Translations under genes and position numbers: made by a program | In this document: in pieces, positions 6,931-13,261 of the stretch | How positions within the stretch are numbered: position 1 is the first letter of the stretch | Layout of the letters: each line of letters begins with the position of its first letter | From: an uncultured Blautia sp. | Lineage (GTDB): Bacteria; Bacillota_A; Clostridia; Lachnospirales; Lachnospiraceae | Direction: 5' to 3' | NCBI GenBank assembly: GCA_905209435.1 | Contig: CAJLTE010000083.1 | Coordinates: forward strand, 1-13,261 | Length of the DNA: 13,261 bases | Notes under the pieces: generated by a model | The model's input: the letters and a program-made list of their open reading frames with translations, nothing else | Told to the model about the DNA's origin: nothing | The model's database searches: none

Positions 6931-7982
6931 CTTGTTTCCTCCTTGATATACTTTGCATACGCTCCAAAAGCAGATGGAATTGCGTATTGTTTACCTGACT
7001 GTTCTTTATCTGCAAAAATAAGTTCTCTGTCCTGTGCTTTTTTAAGAGATGATACTTTTATCCTGTACGCCTGCATTCTCCATTCAATATGAGAAAAAAT
7101 ATGCTTCGCAGGCGGCAGCTTCTCGATATACAGCGGATCAAGTCCCATCTTCTCCACATACAAAAGTGCCTCTTCCCTCTTTAAATGTCCCTGTATGTTA
7201 GGAAGTTCATACAAGCCAGCCAGAAGACCCTTTTCCGGCCTTTTCCTGATAGCTGTGCATTCACCATCCTGAATAATAAATACTGTTCTGTCCTCAAGCA
7301 TTCTTGCTTTCTTTGGTGCTTTTACAGGAAGACTATCCACTTTATCATGTCTGTATGCAAGACAGACAGATGCTACAGGACACTCTCCACATTTCGCCTT
7401 TCCATTAGGAATGCATACCACAGCTCCAAGTTCCATCAGTGCCTGATTAAAATCTCCGGGACATTCCTCCGGCATGATTTCCTGCAACTGCTGCTCTATC
7501 TTTTTTCGTACGGCCTGTCTGCTGATGTCTTCAGCGCTTTCTGTAATCCTGGAAATCACACGCAGTACATTTCCATCTACTGCCGGAACATTTATTCCAT
7601 ATGCAATAGATGCGATGGCACCTGCTGTATAACTCCCTATTCCCTTTAACGACAGAAGCGCCTGATAATCTTCAGGTAATCTGCCATTATATTCTTTTTT
7701 TACCGTCTGAGCTGCTTCCTGCATATTCCGGACCCTGTTGTAATATCCCAGTCCTTCCCACAATTTCAAGAGCTTCTCCTGTGGACAGTCTGCCAGTGAC
7801 TCTACATCCGGAAGCTCCGTGATAAATCTTTCAAAATAGGGCTTCACAGCCTCTACCCTGGTCTGCTGCAGCATGATCTCTGATACCCAGGTGTAATAGG
7901 CATTTCCCTTATCACGCCACGGAAGTATCCTTTTATTCTCTCTGTACCATTTTACCAGAGGTGTTACGATTTCTTCAAGCAT
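6927..7982 (-). CDS. mutY: A/G-specific adenine DNA glycosylase
   Basis: MutY removes adenine mispaired with 8-oxoguanine, starting base-excision repair. With the start chosen here it has 351 residues, matching the family. Catalytic E35 is in WVSEIMLQQT, the helix-hairpin-helix is LKGIGSYTAGAIASIAYG (112-129), and catalytic D136 is in VDGNVLRVISRI. The 4Fe-4S loop is C190-x7-C198-x2-C201-x5-C207, one residue longer in the first gap than in E. coli. The C-terminal NUDIX-like domain that reads 8-oxoG shows HIFSHIEW (294-301), including the FSH motif. The reading frame stays open upstream to 8060, but those 26 residues overlap sfsA out of frame and are unlike MutY; the ATG at 7982 has GGAGA seven bases upstream. 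It overlaps sfsA by 8 bp and the GT2 gene by 4 bp. Confidence 0.95.
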   Translation of the reverse strand: MLEEIVTPLVKWYRENKRILPWRDKGNAYYTWVSEIMLQQTRVEAVKPYFERFITELPDVESLADCPQEKLLKLWEGLGYYNRVRNMQEAAQTVKKEYNGRLPEDYQALLSLKGIGSYTAGAIASIAYGINVPAVDGNVLRVISRITESAEDISRQAVRKKIEQQLQEIMPEECPGDFNQALMELGAVVCIPNGKAKCGECPVASVCLAYRHDKVDSLPVKAPKKARMLEDRTVFIIQDGECTAIRKRPEKGLLAGLYELPNIQGHLKREEALLYVEKMGLDPLYIEKLPPAKHIFSHIEWRMQAYRIKVSSLKKAQDRELIFADKEQSGKQYAIPSAFGAYAKYIKEETR

Positions 7983-8673
7983 GATTTCTCTCCATAATAT
8001 AAATTTCAACCGGATCCTGTATTTCGATCGTGTCCTCCGTAACCAGACAGTCTCTGGCAATTAAATTTACACCAGCTTTCTGTGCACGCTGCAATACTTC
8101 TCCAAATGCAGGATGCGTATTCCAGTTCGGTTCAAATAACGTAATCCCCTTCATCTGAATTACAAACAGCAGGTACGCTTCATATCCATCCTTCATGCAC
8201 CGGATCAGTTCTTCCACATGTTTTACCCCTCTCTCTGTAGGTGCATCAGGAAACCTGGCAATATTATGATCCTCAAGAGTCACACCTTTTACCTCGACAA
8301 ATGCCTTTCGCTGTTCCGATTCCACATAAATATCAAATCTGGAATTTCCATAGGTTTTCTCTTGCTTTACTGTTACCTCTTCCGGAAAAAGGCCCCCTTT
8401 TCTGATCCACTCCACAGCTGCTTTGTTCGGAACCTGTGAATCCATATTGATCCATCTGCCGGATTTATTTACGCAGATCAGATCATATCGGGTCTTTCTT
8501 GCAGGGTTGGCACTCTTTTCCAGAATCACTTCTGCACCTGGTACCAGTAATTCTTTACATCTTCCTGTATTCTTTACATGTACAGTTTCTGTATGTCCCT
8601 GCAGATCTACCTGCGCAATAAAACGATTCGGCCGGCTTCGAAAAACTGCTCTTTCGATATTATCATATTTCAT
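7975..8673 (-). CDS. sfsA: SfsA DNA/RNA nuclease family protein
   Basis: A 232-residue SfsA protein of typical length. The N-terminal OB-like part carries FRSRPNRFIAQV and VHVKNTGRCKELLVPG, conserved in the family and thought to bind nucleic acid. The C-terminal part has a PD-(D/E)xK-like nuclease core: D114 in SRFDIY and E127-x-K129 in AFVEVKGVTL, followed by FPDAPTERG (141-149) and HVEEL. SfsA was first named for stimulating maltose genes in E. coli; archaeal members cut DNA and RNA, and many databases now name the family as a nuclease. Start supported by GAGGA eight bases upstream. It is the first gene of the unit with mutY, whose ribosome binding site and start lie within its last codons. 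An extended -10 promoter lies just upstream. Confidence 0.93.
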   Translation of the reverse strand: MKYDNIERAVFRSRPNRFIAQVDLQGHTETVHVKNTGRCKELLVPGAEVILEKSANPARKTRYDLICVNKSGRWINMDSQVPNKAAVEWIRKGGLFPEEVTVKQEKTYGNSRFDIYVESEQRKAFVEVKGVTLEDHNIARFPDAPTERGVKHVEELIRCMKDGYEAYLLFVIQMKGITLFEPNWNTHPAFGEVLQRAQKAGVNLIARDCLVTEDTIEIQDPVEIYIMERNHA

Positions 8674-8707
8674 CTTTTTTCCTCATTTATTCTCTGCTGA
8701 TTTTTTT

Positions 8708-8736
8708 ATCTTATCATAAAATATCCAGAAACGCAA
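8708..8736 (-). promoter_or_regulatory. Promoter of sfsA-mutY-GT2
   Basis: On the minus strand TTGCGT (8736-8731), a 17-base spacer and TAAGAT (8713-8708), preceded by TGA to make an extended -10. The predicted start near 8701 gives a leader of about 28 bases. The -35 overlaps the U run of the preceding terminator. Confidence 0.6.
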
Positions 8737-8776
8737 AAAAGGATCGTACACTCTCTTTCGATTGTATAACGGTCCT
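8735..8776 (-). terminator. Rho-independent terminator of the small membrane gene
   Basis: In minus-strand RNA, AGGACCGTTATAC pairs with GTGTACGATCCT (one mismatch, one bulge) and is followed by six U. It lies about 20 bp past the stop of the 96-residue gene. The other direction has no U run. Confidence 0.75.
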
Positions 8777-8796
8777 CTACCTGATTGCCTTATATT

Positions 8797-9087
8797 TTAT
8801 TTTCTGCACTTCACTCTCAGATAATACATCAGGCCGACAATAATGATCAGCAGAACTACTATGTATCCGATCTTAAAAACCATTCCTGTTGTAAACATAT
8901 CGAATCCTGTCAGGATACCGATCAGGATCAATGCTGCACCGCAGCCTTTCTCCATTTTCTTCTCATCATAAAGTTTCCTGCGTATCTCCGCATTTCCACC
9001 CTTCATAAAAACGCTTCCATGCCCTGTCAGAAGCATTACCCCTATCACAAGAGCAGCAACCGTCAGTATCAGATCCAAATAATCCAT
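8797..9087 (-). CDS. Small three-span membrane protein, DUF3784-like
   Basis: A 96-residue protein with three hydrophobic segments: about 5-21, 48-63 and 69-89. The first loop is charged (GGNAEIRRKLYDEKKMEKG) and should lie on the cytoplasmic side. The layout of one span, a charged loop ending in YDEKK, then two spans recalls DUF3784-type small membrane proteins of Firmicutes, whose function is unknown; this likeness is from memory and not checked. The start has GGGAG eight bases upstream. It sits between the L,D-transpeptidase and the sfsA unit on the same strand, with a hairpin before it and a terminator after it, so it is probably transcribed mostly alone or by read-through from the transpeptidase gene. 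No enzyme motif is visible. Confidence 0.72.
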   Translation of the reverse strand: MDYLDLILTVAALVIGVMLLTGHGSVFMKGGNAEIRRKLYDEKKMEKGCGAALILIGILTGFDMFTTGMVFKIGYIVVLLIIIVGLMYYLRVKCRK

Positions 9088-9116
9088 AAAATTTTCTCCC
9101 TCTCTGTATCACAATA

Positions 9117-9160
9117 TAGTATCGGAGCTATTGCCTCTTGCAACAGCTCCGAAATATACT
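9117..9160 (-). terminator. Strong hairpin after the L,D-transpeptidase gene
   Basis: TCGGAGCT-A-TTGC (9122-9134) pairs with GCAA-C-AGCTCCGA (9140-9152) around a 5-base loop; AGTAT (9118-9122) and ATACT (9156-9160) could extend it past a bulge. It lies about 34 bp past the stop. No real U run follows on either strand, so it may end transcription poorly or protect the 3' end while passing some polymerase to the next gene. Confidence 0.5.
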
Positions 9161-9193
9161 GCTTATTATTCTTTTGCAATTCTCTCGCTTAAC

Positions 9194-10759
9194 TTAATAG
9201 AAGCATACAATCGGCACATTATACTCAATAATCTGGTAAAGCTCTGCTGCCTTCTCAGGCGGCATATTGATACATCCATGTGATCCACCTTCCATAAAAC
9301 GGTCGCCACCAAAATACGGCTGCCAGTCTGCATCATGAAAACCAATACCACCGTTAAACGGCATCCAGTAATTTACCTTTGATTCATATTCATATTTACC
9401 ATTTGCCAGCTGTTTGCCTCGAAGCACATCAGGACTCTTCTTATAGTAAAGTGTATAAATTCCTGACGGAGTCTGGCGATCTGTATATCTCATATCACCG
9501 GAAACAATGTCTGATTCAAAAATGTCTGCTCCATTCTGGTAATAGTACATATGTTGTTCAGACAGATCTACTTCTATATAAGTATTTCCGATATCATTAT
9601 AACCATGAGCATTTGCAGTCATAGAGTAAACAGGTTCTCTGGTAGTCTGTGTACCTGACTGTATCTCCTGTGTCAATTCTGCCACCTCTGATGCCTGATC
9701 AATCTGCCATCCGTATGCAGAACCATAGACACTGACAGTTCTGCCGCTCGTTGTCTGAAATTCTCTTTCAGTTCCCACTGTGTCGTGCGCGGCTGCAAGC
9801 TGAGCCACATAATCAGCAATATGCTGCTGGAAAGATGCATCATCCATGATCAGCTGTCCCTTCTCATCAAAGTTCAGCCAGTCTTTGATCGTACTTCCGT
9901 CCAGCGTCACTGTTTCATCGCCAAAAGTATAGGTAATACTTGCTTTCGTAAAATTATTACATGCATCAAGTGACGCCTGCAGATCAGGATCATCACTGGT
10001 CACGTCTGCCTTTACATATACATCCGGATTACTGTCGAAATCAACAGATGTCTCATTGCCCGAAACAGCCTCAGAAAGCGCATTGTACGCTTCACGTAAG
10101 TTCAGTTCACTTCCTTCTGTTTCAGGAACGATTTCAAACTGCGAATCACCGTATGCAACATATGCATTCTCCGGTGCTACCTGATTCTCTTCCTGTGCGC
10201 AGCTCAGCGCTTTAACCTGTTCCTTGAGTTTTTCTTTATCATAAGTGGTATTCTCTGCCGCAGTATAACTCTTCTTTTCAAAATAGCCTCTGATCCATTC
10301 ATATGGTTTCTGTTCCTTAAGAAGCTTAAGAATACTTCCGTCAGAAACATAACTATAACCGATCTGATCTCCGCTGATCGTCTCCGGATCCTGATTTCTG
10401 GCATCTACCTCTATGGAATAGTCCGCTACCGTCTTCGCGATTTCCTGTTCTGCTTCATACGCAGTCTTGCCGGAACAATTGATACCATTAATCGAAGTTC
10501 CCTCAAAGAATTTGTCAGAATAATAATATGACATACCTGCATATGCTGCACCTACACTTACCAGAACCATCGCTGCTGCAATTCCGGTAATCTTTAAAGC
10601 TTTGTGCTTCTTACGGACAGGCGGTTCATAAGGTGCAAGATCCTCGTCACTGATCGGCACATACGCGATCCGTCCAGGTCTCGCAGACTTGCGGGGTCTG
10701 TTTATTGTCTCTGTACTGCCCTCTGAGACTGTATTATTTCTTTCCTCTTTGTTGCCCAT
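9194..10759 (-). CDS. Membrane-anchored L,D-transpeptidase (YkuD)
   Basis: A 521-residue envelope enzyme that forms 3-3 crosslinks in peptidoglycan or attaches groups to it. A basic cytoplasmic part (1-54, rich in Arg/Lys and Pro) leads to one membrane span (about 55-76), then a long outside region. Residues about 85-380 resemble the paired peptidoglycan-binding domains often placed before YkuD in clostridial enzymes (FEGTSINGINCSGKTAYEAE; a second copy is suggested near 265-370). The YkuD domain (about 392-521) carries H475 in GIGFHDA and the catalytic SHGCIN (S493, H494, C496). Start supported by GAGGAGA six bases upstream. It has its own promoter and appears to be a single-gene transcript ending in the 9117-9160 hairpin. 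L,D-transpeptidases resist most penicillins; any role in resistance here is inference. Confidence 0.92.
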   Translation of the reverse strand: MGNKEERNNTVSEGSTETINRPRKSARPGRIAYVPISDEDLAPYEPPVRKKHKALKITGIAAAMVLVSVGAAYAGMSYYYSDKFFEGTSINGINCSGKTAYEAEQEIAKTVADYSIEVDARNQDPETISGDQIGYSYVSDGSILKLLKEQKPYEWIRGYFEKKSYTAAENTTYDKEKLKEQVKALSCAQEENQVAPENAYVAYGDSQFEIVPETEGSELNLREAYNALSEAVSGNETSVDFDSNPDVYVKADVTSDDPDLQASLDACNNFTKASITYTFGDETVTLDGSTIKDWLNFDEKGQLIMDDASFQQHIADYVAQLAAAHDTVGTEREFQTTSGRTVSVYGSAYGWQIDQASEVAELTQEIQSGTQTTREPVYSMTANAHGYNDIGNTYIEVDLSEQHMYYYQNGADIFESDIVSGDMRYTDRQTPSGIYTLYYKKSPDVLRGKQLANGKYEYESKVNYWMPFNGGIGFHDADWQPYFGGDRFMEGGSHGCINMPPEKAAELYQIIEYNVPIVCFY

Positions 10760-10781
10760 CTATTTTCTCCTCAATATAAGT

Positions 10782-10808
10782 GTTACTATTTACTTTATGA
10801 TCAGTAAC
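10782..10808 (-). promoter_or_regulatory. Short inverted repeat in the L,D-transpeptidase leader
   Basis: GTTACT (10782-10787) and AGTAAC (10803-10808) can form a 6-pair stem with a 15-base AT-rich loop. It lies inside the predicted leader, about 15 bases before the ribosome binding site. A protein site or a weak leader hairpin; little more can be said. Confidence 0.25.
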
Positions 10809-10835
10809 ATACAAGTTGCTTTTGTCAGCTTTCTC

Positions 10836-10844
10836 ATTATAACA
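10836..10844 (-). promoter_or_regulatory. Promoter of the L,D-transpeptidase gene
   Basis: TGTTATAAT on the minus strand is a perfect extended -10 box. No clear -35 is seen. The predicted start near 10829 leaves a leader of about 70 bases. Confidence 0.65.
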
Positions 10845-10951
10845 TAATTCTTCCAGTTTGCATGTACTATTCACTTTTTTCTTTAAAATTTTTTACATTT
10901 TATATAAATGGGCTGCTATCAGATAATTACTGTTCTGTTTTGCAGTTATTC

Positions 10952-12292
10952 TTATAATCCAAGTCTGCGTTTCATGTCTTTCATCACATAGAAATACATA
11001 AGAATCAAAAGTCCTCCTGCAAGTACCCACGCCATCGGGCTGGCCATACATGCTCCAAAATAACTCTTGTGAGCCGCTGCGATCATAGCTGTGATTCCTC
11101 GTCCCGCAAGCTCTGCTACGCCTGCCAGCATAGGAAGCAGTCCATATCCCATACCCTGGATACCATTTCGAAGAGCATTGACAAAATGCAGCGGAATAAA
11201 GAAAACAGCAACGCATTTAACATAAATATCAACCATAGGAATAACTTCTGCCGCATTATCTGAAATAAACAGATAGGACAGATATTTTCCAAAAAAGAAA
11301 ATAATCACACCTGTCACAATGGCATAAATGATTCCAATGATATGTGCACTGTTAAATCCCTGTCTCACTCTGTCAAGCTTGCGGGCACCAATGTTCTGTG
11401 CATTGTAGGTTGCCATTGTAGTACCGATCGCAACATATGCCTGTGTAAAAATATTCTCAATTTTGTTTCCCGCTGTAAATGCAGCTACAGCATAAGATCC
11501 GAGAATATTCAGTGCAGACTGTACCATCATGGTTCCGATAGCTGTAATAGAATACTGAAGTCCCATAGGAATTCCAACCAGGATCTCTTTCCTGGCAATT
11601 TCCGGTCGTAATCTCCAGTCATTACTTTTCAGTCTCAGTTCCGGTACACATTTTATGATGTATACCAGGCAAAGGGCACCTGATACACCTTGCGCTGTGA
11701 TCGTCGCCCAAGCCGCACCTGCCACGCCCATATGAAAAGCAATGATAAATATCAGGTCAAGTGCAACATTCAGAAGTGCTGCAAGAATCAGGAAATATAA
11801 CGGTGTCTTGCTGTTTCCAAGTGCTCTCAGGATACTTGCCAGAATATTGTATAATACCTGGGCAAATATACCTCCGCAGATGATCATAATATAAGTATAT
11901 GCATCATTAAAGATATCCTCCGGTGTATGCATTAATGTCAATAAAGCTCTCATTCCCACCATACTTACTGCTGTCATGATCATCGAAATAATAATCGACA
12001 ATATTGCCGCATTTCCCACTGACTGGCGCATCTCATCCATTTTACCTGCGCCGAATTTCTGTGATGTGAGAACCGTAAATCCGGCTGTAAGCCCTGTAAG
12101 AAAACCGATGATCAGAAACATGATAGTTCCTGTGGAACCTACTGCTGCCAGTCCTTTAGTTCCTACGAATTTTCCCACAATTATGGCATCTGCCATATTG
12201 TAAAACTGCTGGAATACATTACCTATAAATACAGGTATGGTAAAATCTAGTATCATCTTCATTGGTTTCCCAACTGTCATGTCTGTCTGCAT
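10952..12292 (-). CDS. MATE family multidrug efflux transporter
   Basis: A 446-residue integral membrane exporter with 12 predicted spans in two halves. The first half shows the family pattern IPVFIGNVFQQFYNMADAII followed by VGKFVG...LAAVGSTGTI, and GLTAGFTVLTSQKFGAG; the second half repeats it with GLQYSITAIGTMMVQSALN and YVAIGTTMATYNAQNIGA. MATE proteins expel cationic drugs or metabolites using a sodium or proton gradient; the substrate here cannot be read. The start at 12292 has AGGGGG seven bases upstream; a second ATG four codons later is possible. It has a near-consensus promoter and a leader of about 100 bases with a hairpin, and is separated from gpmI by a strong terminator, so it is its own transcript. 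No clear terminator follows it; the next 150 bp is AT-rich with only weak stems. Confidence 0.93.
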   Translation of the reverse strand: MQTDMTVGKPMKMILDFTIPVFIGNVFQQFYNMADAIIVGKFVGTKGLAAVGSTGTIMFLIIGFLTGLTAGFTVLTSQKFGAGKMDEMRQSVGNAAILSIIISMIMTAVSMVGMRALLTLMHTPEDIFNDAYTYIMIICGGIFAQVLYNILASILRALGNSKTPLYFLILAALLNVALDLIFIIAFHMGVAGAAWATITAQGVSGALCLVYIIKCVPELRLKSNDWRLRPEIARKEILVGIPMGLQYSITAIGTMMVQSALNILGSYAVAAFTAGNKIENIFTQAYVAIGTTMATYNAQNIGARKLDRVRQGFNSAHIIGIIYAIVTGVIIFFFGKYLSYLFISDNAAEVIPMVDIYVKCVAVFFIPLHFVNALRNGIQGMGYGLLPMLAGVAELAGRGITAMIAAAHKSYFGACMASPMAWVLAGGLLILMYFYVMKDMKRRLGL

Positions 12293-12337
12293 TCCGCTAC
12301 CCCCTAAAATCCTTTCTCAATATTATTTTTGTAACAG

Positions 12338-12369
12338 GTCAGGGCTCCCGAAATAATTTTATCCCTGAC
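12338..12369 (-). promoter_or_regulatory. Hairpin in the MATE leader
   Basis: In minus-strand RNA GTCAGGG (12369-12363) pairs perfectly with CCCTGAC (12344-12338) around an 18-base loop. The right arm contains CCCT, which could instead pair with the AGGGG of the ribosome binding site, so two exclusive folds are possible. No known riboswitch class is recognised. Confidence 0.45.
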
Positions 12370-12387
12370 TTAATATCCCATTTTCAT
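12370..12387 (-). other. Possible 5-codon leader ORF (MKMGY)
   Basis: ATGAAAATGGGATATTAA starts about 9 bases after the predicted transcript start, and its stop codon directly abuts the left arm of the leader hairpin. It has no ribosome binding site, so it may be chance. Confidence 0.2.
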
Positions 12388-12401
12388 CAGATATCAGAGC
12401 G

Positions 12402-12430
12402 ATTATAGTTGAAAATATTTTCCATTTCAA
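12402..12430 (-). promoter_or_regulatory. Promoter of the MATE gene with palindrome in the spacer
   Basis: On the minus strand TTGAAA (12430-12425), a 17-base spacer and TATAAT (12407-12402): five of six and six of six consensus matches, the strongest promoter in the window. The spacer holds the perfect 12-base palindrome GAAAATATTTTC (12411-12422), a candidate repressor site. Transcript start predicted near 12395. Confidence 0.8.
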
Positions 12431-12460
12431 GATGTGTTTTTCAATTCTGCAATTTTCTAC

Positions 12461-12509
12461 ATAATCACAAAAAGACCCCCGGTAAACCGGAGGTCTTTTT
12501 CGTGATTAT
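12461..12509 (-). terminator. Long hairpin terminator of gpmI
   Basis: In minus-strand RNA AAAAAGACCTCCGGT pairs with ACCGGGGGTCTTTTT; the one non-Watson-Crick position is a U-G, which would be a C-A mismatch in the other direction. Outer arms ATAATCAC (12461-12468) and GTGATTAT (12502-12509) extend the stem past one bulged base. The five U after the GC-rich core end the gpmI transcript. Confidence 0.9.
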
Positions 12510-12518
12510 CACGAAGAA

Positions 12519-13261
12519 TTATTTCTCTACAAGAAGAGATTTTCCTGTCATTTCTGCAGGCTGTTCCATTCCCATAAGCTGGATGAGTGTAGGAACGATA
12601 TCTGCAAGGCATCCGTTCTCACGCAGTGTGTATTTCGGATCTGCGTTTACAAGGATAAATGGTACAGGATTTGTTGTATGTGCAGTCCACGGAGCACCTG
12701 TCTCATAATCGATGAGCTGCTCTGCATTTCCGTGGTCAGCGCAGATAAACATCTGTCCGTCTACTTCTTTCAGAGCTTCTACTGCCTTGCCTACACATTC
12801 ATCTACAGTCTCTACAGCCTTAACTGCAGCTTCCTGTACGCCTGTATGTCCAACCATATCCGGGTTAGCGAAGTTGATAACGATCACATCGTATTTATCG
12901 GATTTGATCGCGTCAACGAGTTTCTCGCAAACCTGCGGTGCACTCATTTCTGGCTGAAGGTCATAAGTTGCAACCTTCGGAGATTTTACAAGGATTCTGT
13001 CCTCGCCTTTGTTTGGCTCCTCTACACCACCATTGAAGAAGAATGTAACATGTGCGTATTTCTCTGTCTCTGCGATACGTGCCTGAGTCATGTTGTGAGC
13101 TGCAAGGTACTCGCCGAATGTATTCTGAAGCTGAACTTTGTGGAATGCAACCAGTTTGTTCTGGATGGTATCATCATATTCTGTAAAGCATACGAATGTA
13201 ACATGCGGTCTTGCTTTTCTTTCAAATCCCTGGAAATCATCATCACAGAATGCTCTTGTGA
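12519..13261 (-). CDS. gpmI: Cofactor-independent phosphoglycerate mutase, C-terminal part
   Basis: The last 246 residues of GpmI, about half of the usual 510; the gene continues past the right edge, so its start is not seen. It interconverts 3- and 2-phosphoglycerate in glycolysis, using bound manganese. The reading frame is open to the edge of the window: upstream of an internal ATG at 13091 it still reads [20 protein letters not shown], a family sequence, so that ATG is not the start. Visible metal-site motifs are [12 protein letters not shown] (Asp and His ligands), CADHGNAE (Asp-His pair) and TAHTTNPVP (His). [19 protein letters not shown] is the well-conserved hinge region. The catalytic serine lies outside the window. 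Its terminator follows within about 10 bp, separating it from the MATE gene. Confidence 0.96.
   Translation of the reverse strand, partial: TRAFCDDDFQGFERKARPHVTFVCFTEYDDTIQNKLVAFHKVQLQNTFGEYLAAHNMTQARIAETEKYAHVTFFFNGGVEEPNKGEDRILVKSPKVATYDLQPEMSAPQVCEKLVDAIKSDKYDVIVINFANPDMVGHTGVQEAAVKAVETVDECVGKAVEALKEVDGQMFICADHGNAEQLIDYETGAPWTAHTTNPVPFILVNADPKYTLRENGCLADIVPTLIQLMGMEQPAEMTGKSLLVEK

Noticed and set aside
7983..8060. Longer mutY start adding 26 residues
   Set aside because: The extra residues overlap sfsA in another frame and are unlike MutY; the ATG at 7982 has a good ribosome binding site and gives the usual family length.
10893..11216. 107-codon minus-strand reading frame at the end of the MATE gene
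   Set aside because: It overlaps the well-supported MATE frame and has no family features.
12519..13091. gpmI beginning at the internal ATG at 13091
   Set aside because: The frame continues to the window edge with conserved GpmI sequence, so this ATG is an internal methionine.

Overview
The window looks like ordinary chromosomal DNA from a low-to-mid GC member of the Clostridia, most likely the Lachnospiraceae. This is inferred from codon choice, strong AAGGAGG-type ribosome binding sites, extended -10 (TGnTATAAT) promoters, a C-x7-C spacing in the MutY iron-sulphur loop that I associate with clostridial MutY, and the combination of an AraC regulator beside a GH94-type phosphorylase. No phage, transposon, CRISPR array, tRNA or rRNA was seen.

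Layout: (1) 1-302, the + strand 3' end of a GH94-type phosphorylase. (2) 303-590, a convergent intergenic stretch with two hairpins, one a bidirectional terminator. (3) 591-4788, a minus-strand four-gene run transcribed as topB, a small acidic DUF6483-like protein, a YkgJ-type cysteine-cluster protein and an AraC regulator, with no terminator visible between the genes. (4) 4789-5077, a divergent promoter region for topB and for a membrane PAP2-type protein (5078-5761, +). (5) 5762-5913, a shared bidirectional terminator. (6) 5914-8673, a tightly overlapping minus-strand operon sfsA-mutY-GT2. (7) 8797-9087, a small membrane protein with its own terminator. (8) 9194-10759, a membrane-anchored L,D-transpeptidase. 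(9) 10952-12292, a MATE efflux transporter with a near-consensus promoter and a structured leader. (10) 12519-13261, the 3' half of gpmI, ending in a long hairpin terminator.

The genes are mostly housekeeping: DNA topology and repair (topB, mutY, sfsA), cell envelope (PAP2 protein, GT2, L,D-transpeptidase), export (MATE) and central carbon metabolism (gpmI, GH94). I did not find a clearly new multi-gene system. The points most worth following are the translational coupling of the SfsA nuclease to MutY, and the regulatory DNA: the MATE promoter with a palindrome in its spacer and a leader with a tiny ORF abutting a hairpin, the two-hairpin topB leader, and the grouping of topB with three small regulatory or unknown genes.
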